Source: an uncultured Porphyromonadaceae bacterium (GTDB lineage Bacteria; Bacteroidota; Bacteroidia; Bacteroidales; Muribaculaceae). From it: a stretch of DNA of 64,000 nucleotides. The DNA lies in the NCBI GenBank assembly GCA_902491625.1, contig CABUIO010000008.1, positions 1-64,000 on the forward strand, given 5' to 3'. A model generated the notes under the pieces. That model had not been told where the DNA came from. It saw nothing but the letters and a program-made list of their open reading frames with translations, and did no database searches. This document shows positions 16,397-24,763 of the stretch, one piece after another (the stretch's first letter is position 1; each line of letters opens with the position of its first letter). The translations under genes and the position numbers were made by a program.

Positions 16397-17713
16397 GTGA
16401 ATATCCAGTCCGAAATATCCGACGATTTCCTGCGTCCGGCCGATGGTGCGGACTACCGCCATCTGTTCACTCACGGCTTCTTCCGTTTCGGCGTGCTGCG
16501 TCGTGGCGACCGCCTCTTCTTCGTCAAGTCGCTGCGCCGCGATCTTGCCGATTCGGCCCTCTATCGGCTGATGCTCTCCAAGGAATACAAGCTGCTCCTG
16601 AAACTCAACCATCCGTCCGTGGTCAGGGTATTCGATTTCACGACCGTGGCCGGCGAGGGTGAGGCGATACTGATGGAGTATGTCGCCGGAGAGACGCTCG
16701 GGGATTTCCTCAGGAGTGCGCCGCCGCGAAGGATGCGTCGCCGGATTGCCGCGCAGCTTGTCGATGCCGTGGCCTATATCCACCGTCAGGGGATCGTGCA
16801 CCGCGACCTGACACCTTACAACATTATGATCGTGCCGGACGCGGAGACGTGTGTGAAGATCATTGATTTCGGACTGAGCGACGCTCCCGACATGGCTTTT
16901 CTCAAAGGCGCCGGAGGCACTCCCGGATTCGCGGCTCCCGAACAGTTGCGCGAGGGCTACGTGCCGTGTCCCGAGTCGGACGTCTGGGCGTTGGGCAGGA
17001 TATTGCGGCTGCTGCGTCCAGGCATCGGCTATCGTCTTGCGGCGTCGGCGGCACTCCGCGACGACCCTGCGCGGCGTCCCGCGTCGGCCTCGGCTCTGCG
17101 CCGCAGGGTGAGGATGACGTCGCGGCTGCTGACGGTCGCGCTGTCGGTGTTGGCCGCATTGTGTGTCGCGGGTGCTGTCGTAGCCTTGACATGGCACAGG
17201 CCCGAGGCGCCGAAGACGGCGGCAATAACCGCGCCGGTAACGGTGGAGCGTAAGGTTGCCGATTCAGACACGCTGCAAGGCGAACCGGTGACACCTCCCG
17301 TGACGACGGAGGAGCCGATGGAAAAACCGGAAGAAAAGAAGGACGCCGAAAAGCCCGGCGAGATGGATCGCCTTACAGCCGAGCGAGAAGAACTGCTCGA
17401 ATGGACGAAAGAGGAATACATCGCTGCAATCAGGGAAATGCGCGATGCCTGGAAAACCTATGACGGCACTAAACCCTCGGCAGCGGAATGTAACGGAGTG
17501 GCTGTGAGGATATACATGCGATACTTCGGAGACGTGTCGCGGCGCATGAATGAATTCTCGCAGCGTATCCCGCAGGATATCGCAATGAAGCTACCGAAGG
17601 GCTGGATCTCATACGACTGCGGATTCCTGAAGGAATATTACGAGGCATTCGTGTGGTGGGGAAACCGCAAGACGCATCCCGACGAAGAGGATCCCTATTC
17701 CGCGATCCGGTGA
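16397..17713 (+). CDS. Transmembrane Hanks-type kinase 3 (Thr in catalytic loop)
   Basis: Protein of 438 residues starting at GTG; an in-frame stop lies just upstream and no earlier start exists. Kinase domain about 20-240: Lys in RLFFVKSL, Glu in LSKEYKLLL, catalytic loop IVHRDLTPYNIMI, metal-binding IIDFGLSD, GTPGFAAPEQ, SDVWALGRIL. The Lys normally two residues after the catalytic Asp is Thr here, and no Gly-rich loop is seen, so activity may be altered. Membrane helix about 242-262 (LLTVALSVLAALCVAGAVVAL), then a Pro/Glu/Lys-rich linker and a helical tail. It is divergent from lipoprotein pair 2 and tail to tail with regulator 3, one base apart. Confidence 0.9.
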   Translation: MNIQSEISDDFLRPADGADYRHLFTHGFFRFGVLRRGDRLFFVKSLRRDLADSALYRLMLSKEYKLLLKLNHPSVVRVFDFTTVAGEGEAILMEYVAGETLGDFLRSAPPRRMRRRIAAQLVDAVAYIHRQGIVHRDLTPYNIMIVPDAETCVKIIDFGLSDAPDMAFLKGAGGTPGFAAPEQLREGYVPCPESDVWALGRILRLLRPGIGYRLAASAALRDDPARRPASASALRRRVRMTSRLLTVALSVLAALCVAGAVVALTWHRPEAPKTAAITAPVTVERKVADSDTLQGEPVTPPVTTEEPMEKPEEKKDAEKPGEMDRLTAEREELLEWTKEEYIAAIREMRDAWKTYDGTKPSAAECNGVAVRIYMRYFGDVSRRMNEFSQRIPQDIAMKLPKGWISYDCGFLKEYYEAFVWWGNRKTHPDEEDPYSAIR

Positions 17714-17714
17714 T

Positions 17715-18299
17715 TCAGTGGCATTTGAAGCTGATGCCGTCGCGGCTTCCGGCCACGTAGCTGCGCCGCGAGCCGTCGGACGACACGATGTCGGCGTAGA
17801 GCGGCTGGCGCTGTTCGAGGAAGGTAAATTCCACGGTGTCCCCTTCTGTCAGCTTGGAGTTGCGGTTGGCGGCCACGACGAATCTGTTGCCGTCAATGTG
17901 GCGGAACGTGACCTCGCGGTCGGGAAGCCACGACACTACCACCTCGGCGCCCTCCGTCAGTTCCGCGGAGTGGAGGATGCTGCCGTCGGTCGCGCGGAAA
18001 TCGGACTGCACCTTGGATGAAGCCTCGTTCTCGGCCACGAAAGCCTCCATGCTGTCGTAGCCGCAGAAGCGTGCGAGGAGATTGAGGGTTGAGATTCGCG
18101 GAGCCTCCACGCTTCCGATGTAGCCCCAGAGACGCTTGAGGGTGGAATCGCCCAGGGTCTCGCCGAGGCGGCTCCCGATGGCCATACGGAGGTCGTAGAA
18201 GTCGGCCGGGGTGAGGGGCACGATGCCGGCCTCGGCTTCCGTCCGGTCTAACAGAAGCCGAAGCATGGCGTCGGAGAATACGGGATGTTTCCTTTTCAT
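17715..18299 (-). CDS. HTH-like regulator 3, last gene of the RND operon
   Basis: Protein of 194 residues. N-terminal helical part with LGDSTLKRLWGYI and RISTLNLLARFCGY; C-terminal part with SWLPDREV, NRNSKLTEG and YVAGSRDGISF. It is the best-conserved relative of regulators 1 and 2. The ATG at 18299 is chosen because it overlaps the stop of the PII-like gene by four bases (ATGA), which couples it to the efflux operon. It is tail to tail with kinase 3. A link between kinase signalling and efflux expression is inferred from this arrangement only. Confidence 0.75.
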   Translation of the reverse strand: MKRKHPVFSDAMLRLLLDRTEAEAGIVPLTPADFYDLRMAIGSRLGETLGDSTLKRLWGYIGSVEAPRISTLNLLARFCGYDSMEAFVAENEASSKVQSDFRATDGSILHSAELTEGAEVVVSWLPDREVTFRHIDGNRFVVAANRNSKLTEGDTVEFTFLEQRQPLYADIVSSDGSRRSYVAGSRDGISFKCH

Positions 18300-18589
18300 A
18301 TCGAGTCCTCCACGGTCCATTGGAATGCCCTGAGTCCGAGCAGCGGCTTGGACTCGTCGAGTTCGTGGAGAGCTTTCATCACTCCCTCGGCGCGATGGTC
18401 GGCCACCACGGTGAGGATGGCGCCCGCCATCGAAGGCCATGCGTGGGTGCCGTAGTGTGGCTCCCCGGTCTTGGTGCCGCGTCCCTGCACATTGCCGAAG
18501 GCTGTGAACCCGCGGCAGTTATGGCGGCTGAGGAGGTCGATTATAAGCTCATGGTGAGCCTGGTCGTAGGCTATGAATATCGCTTTCAT
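18296..18589 (-). CDS. PII-like transporter-associated protein (PG0541 type)
   Basis: Protein of 97 residues starting MKAIFIAYDQAHHELIIDLL, with a small alpha-beta ferredoxin-like pattern of the PII/DUF3240 kind and a Gly-rich loop (GRGTKTGEPHYGTHAWP). Such proteins are commonly encoded beside RND pumps in Bacteroidetes and are thought to bind and tune the transporter. It lies 25 bp downstream of the RND gene and overlaps regulator 3. Confidence 0.8.
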   Translation of the reverse strand: MKAIFIAYDQAHHELIIDLLSRHNCRGFTAFGNVQGRGTKTGEPHYGTHAWPSMAGAILTVVADHRAEGVMKALHELDESKPLLGLRAFQWTVEDSI

Positions 18590-18614
18590 TGTCGGAAGTT
18601 GGAGGAGAGTGTGA

Positions 18615-21600
18615 TTAGTCTTTTTTGCGGAGTTTCTTGCGCTGTCTCTTGACGCCTCGGCCTGCGAAGACGCAGTAGAGCACCGGCACGAAGAGCAGCG
18701 TGAGGATTGTCGAGAAGGTGAGACCGCCGATCACGGCAGTGCCCATCGGCCGCCACATCTCGGCGCCCTGGCCCGATCCGACAGCCATCGGCACCATGCC
18801 GAGGATCGTGGTCAGCGTAGTCATCACGACAGGACGCAGACGCGACTTGCCGCCGTCGATCACGGCGGTGCGGATGCCCATGCCTCGCTCGCGGTTAAGC
18901 GTGATGTAGTCGATGAGCACGATACCGTTCTTCACCACGATGCCGATCAGCATGATGGCGCCGATCATCGACATGATGTTGAGCGTGTGGCCGGTGAGCC
19001 AGAGGATTATGAAGACGCCGGAGAAGGCGAACATCAGCGAGGTCATGATGATGGCGGGGTAGGTGAGCGACTCGAACTGCGCCGCCATGACGATGTAGAC
19101 GAGGATGATGATGAGAAGTCCGAGCGTGAGGAGGTCGCCGAATGAATCCTGCTGGTCCTCGTAGCTGCCCGAGAGTGCGACACTGATGCCCTGCGGCAGA
19201 TGCAGCTTGTCGATCTCGATCTGGGCCTGCTCGACCACCTGACTCATCGGCACGCCGCCGGTCACGACGGCCGACACCGTGATGATGCGCTCGCGGTCCT
19301 TGCGCTGGATCGTCGGCGGAGTGAAACGCTCCACGACAGCGCCGACATCCTTGATGCGGATGCCCTGACCCTGGGAGTTGTAGACTGTGATATTCTCGAT
19401 GTCGGAGATGCTGATTCGGCGGTCAGGCTCGAACATCACCTTGATGTCGTATTCCTCGCCGTCCTCGCGGAACTGCGACGCCGTGGCGCCGTTGATGCGG
19501 TTGCGCAGAGCCATCGCCATTGTCTGCATGTTGACGCCGTGGAGCGAGAGTTTCTCGCGGTCGAAGTCGACCTGATACTCGGGCTGATAGTCCGAGCGCG
19601 ACACGATGATGTCGGCCGTACCCTCGATGCCTCGAAGGATCCGGCTTATCTGTGCAGCCACGGAGTCGGTCTCGGCAAAGTCGTAGCCGTAGATCTCGAA
19701 ATCCACAGTCGACTGGCCGCCCATTCCGGCGCCGCGTCCGCCGCCGACGTTGACCTGAGCCTTCTTGAACTCAGGGAAATAGCGTTTGAGGTCGGCTCGC
19801 ATGCTGTCGGCGATCTCCGTGATCTTGCGCTCGCGGTCGCCGGGATTGCTCAGTCGGATGTTCATGGAAGCGATGTGCGATCCGTTGTCCTGCAGCGAAG
19901 CCCACGTGTTGTCGGAGCTTGCCGGGCCGGCGGTGTAGCTCGACACGAGTATTTCGGGATATTTCTTCCTCCACATAGAGTCGAGGCGGAAGATGGCGTC
20001 TTCGGTGATCTCGGCGCGTGTGCCGATCGGAGTCTCAAGGCTGACGCCGAGGCGTCCGTCGTCCTGCGTGGGGAAGAACTCGGTGCCGACCTGCTTCATG
20101 AGGAAGATGGAGCCTACGAATGTGGCCAGACAGAGAGTGATCGTGATGGCGCGGTGGCCGATCACCCAGCGGAGCACGCGGGCGTAGCCGTTGTCGAAAT
20201 GGTCGAGACCGCGCTCGATGGGGCCGAACAGTCGGCTGAACCATTTGCCGGGCTTGCCGGCGCGAAGCCATTGCGAGCAGAGCATCGGAGTGAGGGTGAG
20301 GGCGCACGTGGTCGATATGATCATCATGATGGTGACCATCCAGCCCAACTGGCGGAAGAGCACGCCGGTCATGCCCGTGACGAGGGTCAGCGGGAAGAAC
20401 ACCGCGATCAGGGTGAGGGTAGAGGCGATCACGGAGATGGCCACCTCGTTGGTGCCGTGGACTGCCGCCTGCTTCGGGTCGGAGCCGCGCTCGATGTGGG
20501 TGGTCACGTTCTCAAGCACCACGATGGCGTCGTCGACCACCATGCCGATCGAGATGGACAGCGCCGAGAGTGAGACGATATTGAGCGAATTGCCGGTGGC
20601 GGCAAGGTAGATGAACGAGGCGATCAGCGACACCGGGATGGTGATGACGATGATCAGCGTCGCTCGCCAGCGTCCGAGGAAGAAGAAGACCACAATCACC
20701 ACGAAGATGAGGGCGTAGATCACGGTCTCCTCCAGCGAATGGATGGTGTTGGTGATGTTCTCCGACGTGTCGACGATGACGCCGAGTTTCACGTCGCTTG
20801 GGAGATTCTTCTGGAGGCGCGGAAGCGACTTCATCACCTCGTTGGAGATGTTGACGGAGTTGGCGCCCGACTGTTTCTGGATGATGATCATGGCGCCCGC
20901 CTCGCCGCCGATGTATGTGCGCTGGGTGCGTTCCTCAAGAGAGTCGTCGATGCGCGCCACGTCCTTGAGATAGATGGTGCGTCCGTCGACCGAGGCTACG
21001 GGGATGTCGCTCATCTGGCGCGAGTCGTCGAACTCGCCCTGCACACGAAGCGCATACGTGTTGGATCCGATGTCGAAGGATCCGCCGGGGGTATTGCGGT
21101 TCTCCGCCGCGATAAGAGAGGAGATCTGCTCCACGCTCAGATGGTAGGCTTCGAGTTTGTTGGGGTCGCAGTAGACATGTATCTCACGCTTCGGGGCACC
21201 TGAGATCGACACCGAACCCACGCCGTCGATGCGCGCAAGAGGGTTGGCCACGGCGTCGTCAAGAATCTTGTAGAGACCCGGCATACTCTCCGAAGCCTCA
21301 ACGGAGAGCATCACGATCGGGATCATGTCGGTGGAGAACTTGAAAATGATCGGGTTCTGGCTGTCGTCGGGAAGCTGCGACTCGACCATGTCGAGCTTGT
21401 CGCGGACGTCGTTGGTGAGGACGTCGATGTCGTAGCCGTATTCGAACTCAAGAGTGATAACGGAGGTATTCTCACGCGACTCCGAGGTGATGTGTTTCAG
21501 GTGCTCGACGGAGTTGAGGGTATTCTCCAGAGGCTTGGTGACGTTCTGCTCGATGTCCTCCGCGCTCGCGCCGGGATACATCGTCACGACCATGAGCTGG

Positions 21601-21728
21601 TTGGTGTCTATGTCCGGATAGAGGTCGACGGGAAGTTTCATCAAAGAGAACAGACCCATGATGATGACGGCCACGAAACAGAGCGTGGTCATCACCGGGC
21701 GGCGTACTGCTGATGCGTATATTGACAC
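18615..21728 (-). CDS. RND efflux transporter (AcrB/MexB family)
   Basis: Protein of 1037 residues, the normal length for an inner-membrane RND pump with twelve membrane helices and two large periplasmic loops. The N-terminus (YASAVRRPVMTTL, LPVDLYPDID) is typical, and the fourth helix has the proton-relay pair in GMVVDDAIVVLENV. It exports drugs, bile salts or other amphiphiles with the adaptor and TolC protein encoded upstream. Substrate not predictable. The lysine/arginine-rich C-terminus is cytoplasmic. Confidence 0.95.
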   Translation of the reverse strand: MSIYASAVRRPVMTTLCFVAVIIMGLFSLMKLPVDLYPDIDTNQLMVVTMYPGASAEDIEQNVTKPLENTLNSVEHLKHITSESRENTSVITLEFEYGYDIDVLTNDVRDKLDMVESQLPDDSQNPIIFKFSTDMIPIVMLSVEASESMPGLYKILDDAVANPLARIDGVGSVSISGAPKREIHVYCDPNKLEAYHLSVEQISSLIAAENRNTPGGSFDIGSNTYALRVQGEFDDSRQMSDIPVASVDGRTIYLKDVARIDDSLEERTQRTYIGGEAGAMIIIQKQSGANSVNISNEVMKSLPRLQKNLPSDVKLGVIVDTSENITNTIHSLEETVIYALIFVVIVVFFFLGRWRATLIIVITIPVSLIASFIYLAATGNSLNIVSLSALSISIGMVVDDAIVVLENVTTHIERGSDPKQAAVHGTNEVAISVIASTLTLIAVFFPLTLVTGMTGVLFRQLGWMVTIMMIISTTCALTLTPMLCSQWLRAGKPGKWFSRLFGPIERGLDHFDNGYARVLRWVIGHRAITITLCLATFVGSIFLMKQVGTEFFPTQDDGRLGVSLETPIGTRAEITEDAIFRLDSMWRKKYPEILVSSYTAGPASSDNTWASLQDNGSHIASMNIRLSNPGDRERKITEIADSMRADLKRYFPEFKKAQVNVGGGRGAGMGGQSTVDFEIYGYDFAETDSVAAQISRILRGIEGTADIIVSRSDYQPEYQVDFDREKLSLHGVNMQTMAMALRNRINGATASQFREDGEEYDIKVMFEPDRRISISDIENITVYNSQGQGIRIKDVGAVVERFTPPTIQRKDRERIITVSAVVTGGVPMSQVVEQAQIEIDKLHLPQGISVALSGSYEDQQDSFGDLLTLGLLIIILVYIVMAAQFESLTYPAIIMTSLMFAFSGVFIILWLTGHTLNIMSMIGAIMLIGIVVKNGIVLIDYITLNRERGMGIRTAVIDGGKSRLRPVVMTTLTTILGMVPMAVGSGQGAEMWRPMGTAVIGGLTFSTILTLLFVPVLYCVFAGRGVKRQRKKLRKKD

Positions 21729-21755
21729 GGCGGTAGTGTATTTGATTCAGTGAGT

Positions 21756-22871
21756 TTACTTCATTACTTTGACTTCGCGGCCGTTGGCGAGGGCGTTCTG
21801 TCCGGAGATGACGACCTCGGCGCCGGAGGGCACGCCGCTGAGAAGCTCGTAGCTGTCGCCGATGCGCTGGCCAAGCTCGACCTTGTTGAAGCTGACCTTG
21901 CCGTCGGCGTAGACATATACATACTGGTTGCCGGAACCTTGCTGCTTCACGACGGCGCGGTCAGGTACGACGACATGGCGCTGTGTACCCAGATCAAGCT
22001 CAACGCGCGCGAACATGCCGGGAAGGATGCGTTCGCCGGAGTTGGGGAGGTCGATTTCCACGGCGAAGGTGCGTGTGGCGGGATCGACGGTCGGTAGAAT
22101 CTTGGTGACGGTGCCCTCGAAAAGCTCGCTGCCGTAGGTGTCGAATGTCACACGTGCCGGCATTCCTTTGTGTATCAGTGAATACTCGGTCTCCGAGACA
22201 TTTATTACAATCTTCATCGGCTGCACCTGAGAGACCGTAAGGATGGGGAGTGTGCCGGTCATGTCGCCCGGATCGTAGTTGCGTGCTGTCACGACGCCGC
22301 TTACGGGACTTGTCAGTACGCTATTCTCACCGGCGTTGGCAAGGGCGCGGCGGGCGCTCGCGAGGGAATTCCGGGCGGTGGTCACGTTGTTCTTCGCCGT
22401 AATCAGCTGCGTGTGCATCTGGTCGACCTGCTGGCGTGTGCCGCCGCCGATATTGAAGAGCTGGAGGGCGCGGTCATAGTCAAGCTTCACGTTGGCATAC
22501 TGCGCCTTGGCATTTTCGAGCTGCGCCAGAGCGTTGTCAACCTGAAGCTGATATGTCGTGGTGTTGACGTCGTCGAGAATCACGAGACTCTGGCCGCGAC
22601 CCACACGCTGTCCCTCCTCCACGAGGATACTCTTGATGCGAAGGGGCATAGCCGAGGAGATGTTGTTGATCTTGTCGGCCTCGGTCTGGGCCGTATATGT
22701 GAAGACTTGCGGAACGTCACGTTCGAAAACCTTCTTGATTTTCACTACCGGCTTTTCGTCGGCTTCCGCATGGGAATCTTTGCCGGAATCTTTGCCTCCG
22801 CAGGAAGTCAGCGCAAGGCAGACAAGGAATGAGGCTGCAAGGGCGGTCAGTGTGATATGGTATGCTCGCAT
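21756..22871 (-). CDS. RND membrane fusion protein (HlyD/AcrA type)
   Basis: Protein of 371 residues. The lipoprotein signal ends LALTSCGG. Barrel-sandwich, helical hairpin (about 105-180) and beta-barrel parts follow in the usual order; SPVSGVVTARNYDPGD and PVVKIKKVFERDVP are typical adaptor motifs. It links the inner-membrane pump to the outer-membrane channel. It lies 27 bp from the RND gene and 44 bp after the TolC gene. Confidence 0.93.
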   Translation of the reverse strand: MRAYHITLTALAASFLVCLALTSCGGKDSGKDSHAEADEKPVVKIKKVFERDVPQVFTYTAQTEADKINNISSAMPLRIKSILVEEGQRVGRGQSLVILDDVNTTTYQLQVDNALAQLENAKAQYANVKLDYDRALQLFNIGGGTRQQVDQMHTQLITAKNNVTTARNSLASARRALANAGENSVLTSPVSGVVTARNYDPGDMTGTLPILTVSQVQPMKIVINVSETEYSLIHKGMPARVTFDTYGSELFEGTVTKILPTVDPATRTFAVEIDLPNSGERILPGMFARVELDLGTQRHVVVPDRAVVKQQGSGNQYVYVYADGKVSFNKVELGQRIGDSYELLSGVPSGAEVVISGQNALANGREVKVMK

Positions 22872-22915
22872 GATGGTTATGATGTTGTGTCTCTTGTGTT
22901 TATGGATGATTCTTT

Positions 22916-24403
22916 TTATCGTTTCTGACGGGTCATCTCCGACGAGGCCACGCGGCGGCCGAGGAGAAGATCAAGCTCCGAGTTGCTGACAAGATAGTTG
23001 TAGATCGCCTGATAATAGACCAGACGTGCCGAAGTCTCGGCAAGCTCGCTGTCGCGCAGGTCGAGATATGTGGCGGCGCCGATCTCGAAACTTTTCTGCA
23101 TGATCTCGTGGGCTTTCTCGGCCTCGCGCACGCCTTCGGCGCTCGACTCTATCTGGCGCACTTCCATGTTGATATTGTCGACGGCAAGCTCCAGCTGCAT
23201 GTTGATGGAGCGCACAAGGTTTTCGCGCTGCAGTTCGGCCTCGGCAAGCTGTATCTTGCTCTGCTTGAGGCCGTAGTATTTCGAACCGCCCGAGAAGATC
23301 GGCACCGACAGTGCGAATCCGACATTGCTGTAGGGATTCAGGTCGAGATGCTTGAACATGTTGCCGTTGCTAAGCGAGCTCCAGTTGAGGTTGAAAGTCG
23401 CGGCGAGAGTCGGCACCCACGCGAGCTTCTTAAGTTCCACATTGCGGCGCAGCGTCTGGCGCTGGATGTCGAGGGCACGCAGCTGCGTGTTCTCCTCGAT
23501 GGAATATCCGCCGTCCTGACGCGCGAACATATCCTGCTGATAGTTCTTAAGATCAGTGTCAGGCTCAACAGCTATGTCGGCGTCCAGACCCATGAGGATG
23601 GCGAGCTGGAGCTGAGCCTGTCGGACGGAAATGTCGGCCTGGAGAATCTGCGGCTCCACATTCTTCACCTGTACCGACGAACGCAGCACATCGTATTCCG
23701 ACGCCGTGCCGGCCTCAAACTTCTTCTTGTAGAGGTCGGCGTTGAAAACCGCGTTGTCGTAGTTCTGGAGAAGCACCTCCTTCGATGCCTTGGCAAGAAG
23801 GAGAGCGTAGTAAGCCTTCTCAACCTGATTGATCAGGTCCAGACGCGACGACCGCGACGATTCCAGTGAGGCGAGAATCTGAGTGTCGCTGATCTGTAGC
23901 GACTTCCACAGCTGCGGCGCGATCACCGGCAGAGACACCGAGAACCCCATGCCCCAGCTGTTGTCCTGACCCATCTTGATGGTCTGGCTCTGATCGCCGA
24001 AATTCATCTTGAGGCTCTGCAGCTCGATGCTGCGCGAATATTGCAGACCGAAGTCAATCTGCGGAAACAGCGAGGCAAGCGTCTCCTTCTTGCTGTAGTC
24101 CGCACGCTTGATCTCCATGTCGGCGACCTTCACAGTAGGATTGTCGCCCAGCGCGATCTCCACACACTTGTCCAGGGAAAGCACCACCGTGCGTTTTCCC
24201 GCCGAAATATCCGAAGCAGCCGCAGGCTGAGCCGCCATCATATCCGGAGCCACTGCAGAATGACCCGCCGGGAGAGCGTGCGCGGTCTCCTGAGCCGACG
24301 CGGCGACATCTCCCGCAGCTAATATTGCTGCGAGAAGTATGGCCGTAAAACGTTGTCTTTTATTCATCTGAAACGGTTGAGAAAAACGCTGCAAAGTTAG
24401 CAA
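22916..24403 (-). CDS. TolC-family outer-membrane efflux protein
   Basis: Protein of 495 residues with a signal peptide (cleavage near AAGDVAASA). Two repeats of long helices and beta strands fit the outer membrane efflux protein family; LDKCVEIALGDNPTVKVADM is the typical start of the first repeat and TYLDLRDSELAETSARLVYY is typical of the second. It is the first gene of the efflux operon. Confidence 0.93.
   Translation of the reverse strand: MLTLQRFSQPFQMNKRQRFTAILLAAILAAGDVAASAQETAHALPAGHSAVAPDMMAAQPAAASDISAGKRTVVLSLDKCVEIALGDNPTVKVADMEIKRADYSKKETLASLFPQIDFGLQYSRSIELQSLKMNFGDQSQTIKMGQDNSWGMGFSVSLPVIAPQLWKSLQISDTQILASLESSRSSRLDLINQVEKAYYALLLAKASKEVLLQNYDNAVFNADLYKKKFEAGTASEYDVLRSSVQVKNVEPQILQADISVRQAQLQLAILMGLDADIAVEPDTDLKNYQQDMFARQDGGYSIEENTQLRALDIQRQTLRRNVELKKLAWVPTLAATFNLNWSSLSNGNMFKHLDLNPYSNVGFALSVPIFSGGSKYYGLKQSKIQLAEAELQRENLVRSINMQLELAVDNINMEVRQIESSAEGVREAEKAHEIMQKSFEIGAATYLDLRDSELAETSARLVYYQAIYNYLVSNSELDLLLGRRVASSEMTRQKR
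24392..24399 (-). promoter_or_regulatory. -7-like element at the efflux operon start; intergenic 24404-24763
   Basis: TAACTTTG on the minus strand matches the -7 consensus but lies inside the first codons if translation begins at 24403; if it is used, the true start is the ATG at about 24367 (MNKRQRFTAILLAAILAAGD), which gives a cleaner signal peptide. The 360-bp gap to the next gene shows no other feature I can support. Confidence 0.45.
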
Positions 24404-24763
24404 ATTCCCCCGGCATGAGGACTCATTTCCGACAAAAAGACCAACAATGCCGACATAGCGGCTCTTTCCAGCGATAAGGCGGCGCTATCCGAGGAAAAAC
24501 AGCAAGCGCTCCTTATCGTCCAGGGGCAGTCCCCGAGACGGTAAGGGAGAAGAGGGGATGATTCAAAAGGGCAGTCAAGGGTTTCCGGCCAAAGATGGCT
24601 GGACACTTTTTTTCGGGGGCAAGCTCCCGGGACTGGAGACAGATTCGCTCCCGGAAGTTTCGACAGAGACTGATAGCTTTAGAGGAAGATGACGGTCGTG
24701 TGTTATTGTTATGTGACAATTATTTTGTAGTTTTGGAACTCGCAATTGAGTAAGTAAATAAGT

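Noticed and set aside
16070..17197. 375-residue ORF antisense to kinase 3 and its upstream repeat
   Set aside because: Starts inside the inverted-repeat element and reads the kinase backwards; no domain.
19200..20573. 457-residue ORF antisense to the RND pump
   Set aside because: It is the shadow of a GC-rich membrane protein gene; the RND frame has full family identity and the antisense product is His/Asp/Val-rich without domains.
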